This document shows, piece by piece, positions 33,665 to 64,000 of a DNA stretch of 64,000 bases (positions are counted from its first letter, which is position 1; the number at the start of each line of letters is the position of its first letter). A program made the translations under genes and the position numbers. This DNA comes from Dasypus novemcinctus (lineage: Eukaryota > Chordata > Mammalia > Cingulata > Dasypodidae), in the NCBI RefSeq assembly GCF_030445035.2, contig NC_080680.1:115098228-115162227 (forward strand), in the 5' to 3' direction. The notes under the pieces are model-generated. The model saw only the letters and a program-made list of their open reading frames with translations, made no database searches and was not told the DNA's origin.

Positions 33665-36600
33665 AAAAAACACAAGTTTTAAAATTTGATAAAGTCCAAT
33701 TTATCAATTTTTCTTTTTACAGATCAGGTTTAAGAATGCTTTGTCTGAATCCTGAAGGGTTTCTCCTTTTTTTCCTAAAAGTTTCATACTTTTACATGTT
33801 TAAGTACGCAATCCATTTTGAGTTAATTTTTGTATAAATGTGAGGCTCAGACCAAGGTTCACTTTATAGCCTATAGATGTCTAATTGCTACCACACCATT
33901 TGTTGAAAATGCTACCCTTCCTCCATGAATTGCTTTTACACCTTTGTCAAAAATGAGTTGAGCCTATTTCTGAAGATCTATTTCTGGGCTCTTTATTCTG
34001 CTCCATTGTGTGTATTCCTCTCCTAGTACCACTATGTCTTGACTACTATAGCTATATAGCAAGCCTGAATATTGGGTAGAGTGATTCCTCCAAGAGGCAG
34101 CTTTCAAGATACAATTTTAAAATATTTTTCTCAGATCAGCAATTAACTAGAGAGAGTGATCACTGGATTTCAAGTCAGAAGACGGGGGGACCTCTGAATT
34201 GCAGCTTGCTTCTCTGCAAAGCAAAGGCTAATAATACCTACCTTATGAGATCAGATGAGATTTCTACTGAAAGGAGAGGACACACTCATATGCACAAATT
34301 CTGATTGTGAATCTTCCTGCTGCTTTATTCTTCGTCAAGATTGTTTGCGCTATTCTAGAGTTTGCCTTTCCCCATAATTTTAGAACAAGTTTGTTAATGT
34401 CTAAAAAAATTGGCTGAGATTTTGATAGGAATTGCATTAAGCCCATAGATCAATTTGGATGGAACTGACATCTTTACTATGTTGCGTTTTCCAGTCTATG
34501 AGCATAGGAAGTTATTCATTTAGGTCATCTTTGCTTTCTTTCATCAGCATTGTCAGCAAACAGATCCTATACATATTTTGTTAAGCATATACCTAAGTAC
34601 TTTATTTTCTTTGGAGTGATTGTAAAGGGCACTGTGTTTCAAACTTATTTCTATATATATGTTCATTGTCCAGATACAGAAATGCAATTGATTTTTGAGT
34701 ACTGATCTTGTATACTGTGACATTATGAACTCACTTATACTTATTAGCTCTAGTTTTTGTTTTTTTTAAAAAAAATATTCTTTCATATTATCTATGTAGA
34801 CAATCATGCTACCTCCAAGTAAAGACAATTTTATATCTTCCTTTCAATCCATATGCCTTTTATTTCTTTTTCTTGCCTTACTGCAGTGGCTAGACGTTCT
34901 AGTTGAAGAATTAGAGAACAGACATCCATGCCTTGTTCCCAGTCTTGGAGGGAAAGCATTCAGTCTTTCAACAATAACTATAATATATAGGTTTTAGGAT
35001 GCTTTTTTTTTTTTTATCAAGTTGAGGTAATTCCCCTCTATTTTTAACTTGCTGAGAGGTTTTTTTTTTTTATCATGAATGGAGAGATTGGATTTTGTCA
35101 AATTAATTTTCTGTGTTAATTGATACAATCATATGATTTTTTCTTCTTTAGCATGTTGGTGTGGTGGATTAGAGTGATTGATTTTTTGAATGTTGAACCA
35201 GTCTTGTATACCTGGAATAAATCCCACTTGGTCATGGTGTATAATTCGTGCTTAGATACTATTGGATTTAAACAACCTATGATTTTTTCCTTGGTGTCCT
35301 GTGTTATTTCCACTCCACCACAGCTACTATTCACTAATTCTAACTTTAGTTCAAAATTATAAAAACCCTCCCTAGTTCCTTCTTTCTAGCCATGCTATGG
35401 TTCCCTATGGTGGGTGCTCTCCTTCCTGCCACAAGCTAATAAATCGGACTTTGTGTGGTGGTCTGTGGCTGGCAGGCTTTAACACTGAGAACCTTTGGAT
35501 TCCCAAGTCTATGAATGCATATTTATGGGGTTCTTTGACTTCAATATTTAGAAATATTGTACTGGTGGCAAAACTATGATTTTATTGGATTGTTTATGTA
35601 TGTTAGTGGCTATGAAAATAAACACAGAACATCTCAAGAGATTAGAAAAATTGTATTCATCACCTCAAACTGGATTATATATTATAAATTCTGATCAAAA
35701 TAATATTAAATATATTTTCAGTAGTACCACAAACTGTCTGTATACCTGAAGATAAAACCAAATAGTAAACTGGTAAGCATATACTGAAATCTATTCATGT
35801 TTAAAACATTACTTTAAAAAAAATTAATATACATGTTTTTCTAGTTATGATGTAGAATGGATTCAAATAGCTATACATGATTTTCATCTAACAATTCCCC
35901 ATGCACCGAATGAATCATCAAAAGGCTGCAAAATCTTATATATTTTTTAAAAGGTGCATGAAATAGCATCTCATTTCATTGAACACAATACAGTACTTTG
36001 AATTCTCATACTCCCTTTCAATCCCACTGTGAGATAGTCAGAAGTATACACAGCTTGGCTGGTTGATGTGCCTGTACATAATCTCTGTAGTGGGTTGGGT
36101 TGAGGGTGGGGACATTTTAGGTTAGAAGTTCTATGAAGATAGAAACAGAGATTTCTTGTTAGAAAAAGTATGCTTATCTACTTTAGCACTAGTCCTGTAT
36201 AAAAGGTACCATCATTTATTTGGTCTGCTTGACTTATAAACTATAATTAGGATTTCATTCTGATGCAGGACAGCTTAAAATGGCATTACATATACCCTGC
36301 TGATTCTTGCCTGGTTGATTAGGTATGCAAATGAACTTGTCCATGTATGAGAGAGAAACACAAATTGGGGTGTGGGTGTATTTTCAATTTTCCTTTATTA
36401 ACACTGATATATTCATTGGCATAGACAAATCAGTGACACAAGTGATTCTTTCCCTCTCCAAATCTCCAAATCATGACATATCTGATTTTGGCTGGGCAGA
36501 TTCACTAACAAGGAGCGGAGAACTCACTTCTAGGAAAAGCCACAACACTGAAAGGGAAGTCTAGGACAGAACTAGGCACTACATCAAGATACAGATACAG

Positions 36601-36759
36601 AGATGAATTGCTTGGGACAAAGAAGCTGGGTAGCAGACAATTTGGTGTCCAAAGATCTGATAGAGAATTAAATTTTCTTTTTCTTAAGTAAATTTAGCCA
36701 GGCAACCTTCTGAGTGTCCTGACCCACAGTTTGTTTAATCCCATTTGAAGACTACTCAG

Positions 36760-36985
36760 AAACAGAACATTTACTGAGTGCTTACTTAAACCACAGGCCT
36801 TTATAATCACTTCATTTTGTCCTTCTAAGAACCCTTAGAAGTATACATCATTTCCCTAATTTGCTCACATGGAAATTTAGGCTGAGAGGTCCACCACCAT
36901 AAATCCTACAGGATGAAGCTAGGATTTAAACTCGGGCCTTACTCAAAAGCTTGTGGTCTGTTCACGGCACCAGGCCACTTTCCCT
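36760..36985 (-). mobile_element. MIR, antisense
   Basis: ACATTTACTGAGTGCTTACTT, TTAGGCTGAGAGGTCC and AGCTAGGATTTAAACTCGGG match the reverse of MIR. Confidence 0.72.
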
Positions 36986-37611
36986 AAGTGAGAAGGTAGA
37001 GACGACCTAGCCCAGGTCTTAACGACGGAGGATGAAGAGGAGGACAGAAATAGCTGCTGGGACACTGCTTCAGAGAAACTGTTTTGATTGATCAGTAACT
37101 AGAGTTTTTCCAGTCCTTAAAGCTGTTAGAGCTGACGGCTATGTGTTAGGAAGTGGGAATGTGGTACTTTCTCTACTAGGTTTTAAGAGCCGATCTCCCC
37201 TGGGGACTTATAACACTGAGGATGGAAGAATCGCTCATTTACCAGAAGGTGGAACTAGAGAGAGGCCCTGATTGCTATCTCCAGACACGAACTACTTCAT
37301 CTTTTGGGAATAAGGCATTTTTCAGATAAAGGTTTGAAGGTGCCTAAGGATTCTGGACAAGAAGAAAACACTCCTCCTTGACTACTTTGTCACCTCAGGC
37401 TCTCAACATGAGCTAAAAGATATTAAGTAGGGAATGGCAGAAATTCCCTGAAACTTGTCCCACCGAGGAGCTGCATGGCTTCTCTGCAAAGCCTCTCAAG
37501 CAGGATGAAAGATACTGTGTCAGGACATAATGAAATAATCACTGGGCTAGAAGTCATCTAAAATTCTGGCTCCTACTCATTTCTTATTTCTTTAGTTATA
37601 AAATAAGAGGA

Positions 37612-37848
37612 TGATAAAGGGCATATGTGAAAAACCCACAGCCAACACTTCACACTCAAGGGTGAAAATATGAAAACTCTCTCTCTAAGATCAGGAATAA
37701 GTCAAGAACACCTGAGCTCACAACTGCTATTCAACATTGCCCCAGAATTTCAGCCAGTGAAATTAGTCAAGGAAAAGAAACAAAAGGCATCCAAATTAGA
37801 AAGGAAGAAGCAAAACTATATTGATCTGCAGATGACATGATCATATGC
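37612..37848 (+). mobile_element. L1 ORF2 fragment
   Basis: AAAAACCCACAGCCAACA, TCTAAGATCAGGAATAAG, AACTGCTATTCAACATTGC, AAGGCATCCAAATTAGAAAGG and GCAGATGACATGATC: the reverse transcriptase region around YADD. It lies in the FKTN 3' flank, antisense to FKTN. Confidence 0.85.
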
Positions 37849-39779
37849 TACCTGGATGTCAACTGAGGGGGATCTTGCCTCTCAGGATCTCTCTGGTGAC
37901 ATCCCTGGGGGCCTAACTTCCAACACATTAATTACTCAGGTGAGAAAAGAAAAGCGATCTGATAAGGTGTTAATCATGGATTCACCTGGTCCAAGGTCTG
38001 TGGCCACTCAAGCAAAGGGCAGCAGTTAAGAAGCAGAGGATTAAGCTTGGTTGAATCTGTACTGGAGGCAAGCCTGGCCTTCAGTGTGTACAGGAAAGGT
38101 TTTCATACTCTGAGTTAGGGTGGAACCCAGGAGCTAAAGCCTGTGACGCTAGAAGACAGACAAGAAGCAGCCAGTGGTCTATGGAGGGAAGGATATGGAA
38201 CCTCTATCAACAGGGTCAAGATATCTTGGATTTTTAACACTCCAAAACCTTGGACTCCAAGGACAGATAAGAGCTCTAACTTGAATGGCATAAGACAGAT
38301 CCCCTGGCAAACAGTGGAGCTCTCATAGGAATAGGTAGAAATGTGCAAGATATGCATTTTTAGAAGCTGAACACAAGCAAATGATCCTCAGCTAGTGGGG
38401 TGGATTTTGCCCAGGAATACTTTTATTATTTATTATTTTTTGACATAAAAAATGAAAATAGGACCAGCTATTTAGAATTTGGATGTGAATTGTATGCGCT
38501 GATTTTCTAGCAAAGAGAGCTGATTACAATGGCCTGACAGTTTGGGACAAGTTTGCTGATAATCTATAAAAGTTCTTGAAAACCTGATTATTATTTATGA
38601 AATGACCCAATGATTTTGTGTTGAAAGCTCATCTTAAGAGAGGAAGGCTGTTGGACATCATCTGTCAAAGGTTTCTGTTGTTATTTTTTAAATTCCAAAT
38701 GAAGTCAGAAGGTATTTCTCCCTTGTTTTAGGGAAAATGTCAGCCCATTCCTTCAGACCTTCTAATTTCCATTTCCATTTCCAGAGTCTTAGGGAAAAAT
38801 CTGTCAAGCTGGCCCAAAAGTAGTCCTAAGCAGTCTAGATAACATATGAGACTTAGTTTCCTTTCCAGGACAAGGAAAAAGGCAGCAGGATTTATCCTGC
38901 CTGTGTTTCCTTTTATCTCTCTTACTTGGAAAATACAATTAAAGTGACTTGTGAAGAGCTGGGGGAGGCAGAGCCATTTCAGTTCACTCAGGATTGTAAA
39001 TTCAGAAAAACATGAAATGTACAGGATTAGCTCATATTTTTACTTAACAGAGTGGTTAAGAATGAAATTAGAAAAATAAGCTTTGAGAAAACCATAACCC
39101 TTTCAAAATCATGTCTTGTAGCATGGTCTCACTTGAACAAATTGTCAACAGGATCATCAGAGGTCAGTGAAAATATCTGGTAATGGAAACTTAACCATCA
39201 CACTATCTTTGACAAGGCCAGAAATAAGCTCTTTCCTCCTCCTAACAATGACTTAACCTCTAAATAAACTCTACATCAGGTTGCTTGTAAACTAATATGC
39301 TAGCGTCTTTTCTTGATGCCACCTTAAGTTTAACCACTTGAATATTAACTCAGACCTCCACAATTTTAAAGTGGCATGAACCAAGCAGCTTAAATGCTGA
39401 GAACAGGAACAGGTTCTTCTTTTCAACTAGCATAGCCTTCCTCAGTTTTGCCTGATTAGTTCCTCTTCCAGTTCAAACACTACCTAACATTTTAAATCCT
39501 TAAAGAACATATCACATTCCATCTGAACTCTTCAGAGAGAGGGAGTGTTTCCCTCAAAGTAAAACTGGAGTGCTACCAAAGGGAGAGGAAAAGGAGACAG
39601 GCACTCAGCAACTCCTCAATAAATGCTGAATGGAACAAGAGTATAAATCTGATGGTTCAGGAGGTGGGCCGCCTTCTGTGTCTTCAAGCTTGTCATTTTT
39701 CTTTGATTCCCACAGATATGTGACAAATTGCTATCTACTTTTTCCAATGGGAGGAACTCTCCCATTTCAACCTAGTGTC

Positions 39780-63851
<24,072 letters not shown>

Positions 63852-64000
63852 CTGCAGATGTCATTAATAGTTAGCCATTAGATGCATATCTAAATTGCTT
63901 GAAACATTTCTGTAACATCTGAATTAATTTGAAAATTAACTGTGTTATAGCTTTATAGTTTTTTGTTAGTCACACATTTAAAAAAATGAACATAGGAATA
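63852..64000. other. FKTN: FKTN intron, right edge
   Basis: Intron DNA upstream of the exon at 63722-63851. No further exon appears before the window ends. Confidence 0.6.

Larger units (their letters stand above)
32960..35160 (-). mobile_element. L1 ORF2 3' region, antisense, interrupted
   Basis: Blocks 32960-33048, 33681-34095 and 34266-35160 are the complement of L1 ORF2: CATTTGTTGAAAATGCTACC, TTTGTCAAAAATGAGTTGAG, GACTACTATAGCTATATAGC. SINEs lie at 33050-33205 and 33228-33664, and an odd non-L1 piece at 34096-34265. Confidence 0.85.
35161..39779 (-). other. FKTN: FKTN 3' UTR and downstream flank (3' end not fixed)
   Basis: Human FKTN mRNA has a 3' UTR of several kilobases, so much of this stretch is probably transcribed. 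Minus-strand AATAAA candidates lie near 38425-38435 and 36211-36220; the true cleavage site cannot be chosen from sequence. The stretch contains an antisense MIR (36760-36985) and a sense-strand L1 ORF2 fragment (37612-37848). Otherwise it looks unique. Confidence 0.45.

Overview
The window is mammalian nuclear DNA, most likely from an armadillo or another xenarthran. About fifteen long tRNA-derived SINEs of the armadillo DAS type are present, plus many short tRNA-headed relatives. There are also placental-wide fossils: MIR, L2, L1/HAL1, Tigger1, hAT mini-elements and MaLR/ERV LTRs. Two host genes can be recognised, both on the minus strand: TAL2 (one coding block, 10542-10868) and the last four coding exons of FKTN, fukutin (39780-63851, running off the right edge). 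FKTN followed by TAL2 in the same orientation matches human 9q31.2, read here on the opposite strand. The other dispersed host-gene remnants are an RPL12 processed pseudogene and one unrecognised mRNA-like insert.

Layout. 1-4.6 kb: a hAT mini-element split by a 4.2-kb L1/HAL1-like insertion that has a 5' end and ORF1 but no visible ORF2, and itself carries three SINEs and an mRNA-like segment. 4.6-10.1 kb: mostly unique DNA, one 5'-truncated LINE 3' end with a perfect 14-bp target duplication, and a SINE nested in a SINE. 10.1-10.9 kb: TAL2 with a candidate poly(A) signal. 11-22.8 kb: TAL2 upstream region with two CpG-rich islands (15.0-15.5 and 18.4-19.0 kb), the second with a minus-strand TATA box, and old repeats (L2, MIR, a MaLR-like LTR). 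22.8-25.8 kb: an old L1 riddled with tRNA-headed SINEs and a hAT mini-element. 26.9-28.0 kb: a solo LTR inserted in a MIR. 28.7 kb: a cluster of GATA and E-box motifs. 32.4-35.2 kb: minus-strand L1 with SINEs, one of which seems to have carried 29 bp of downstream DNA with it. 35.2-39.8 kb: FKTN 3' flank/3' UTR. 39.8-64 kb: FKTN, with introns holding L1 remnants, the RPL12 pseudogene, a 2-kb noncoding LINE-tail repeat, HAL1, Tigger1 and more SINEs.

Function. TAL2 is a small bHLH transcription factor; the CpG islands and the GATA/E-box cluster upstream of it are candidate control regions. FKTN encodes a Golgi ribitol-phosphate transferase for alpha-dystroglycan; the window holds its C-terminal 201 residues, including the DxD-type catalytic motif. 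Most long ORFs elsewhere are chance frames through SINEs or CpG-rich DNA and are not annotated as genes. Family names were assigned from memory of consensus sequences, without any search.
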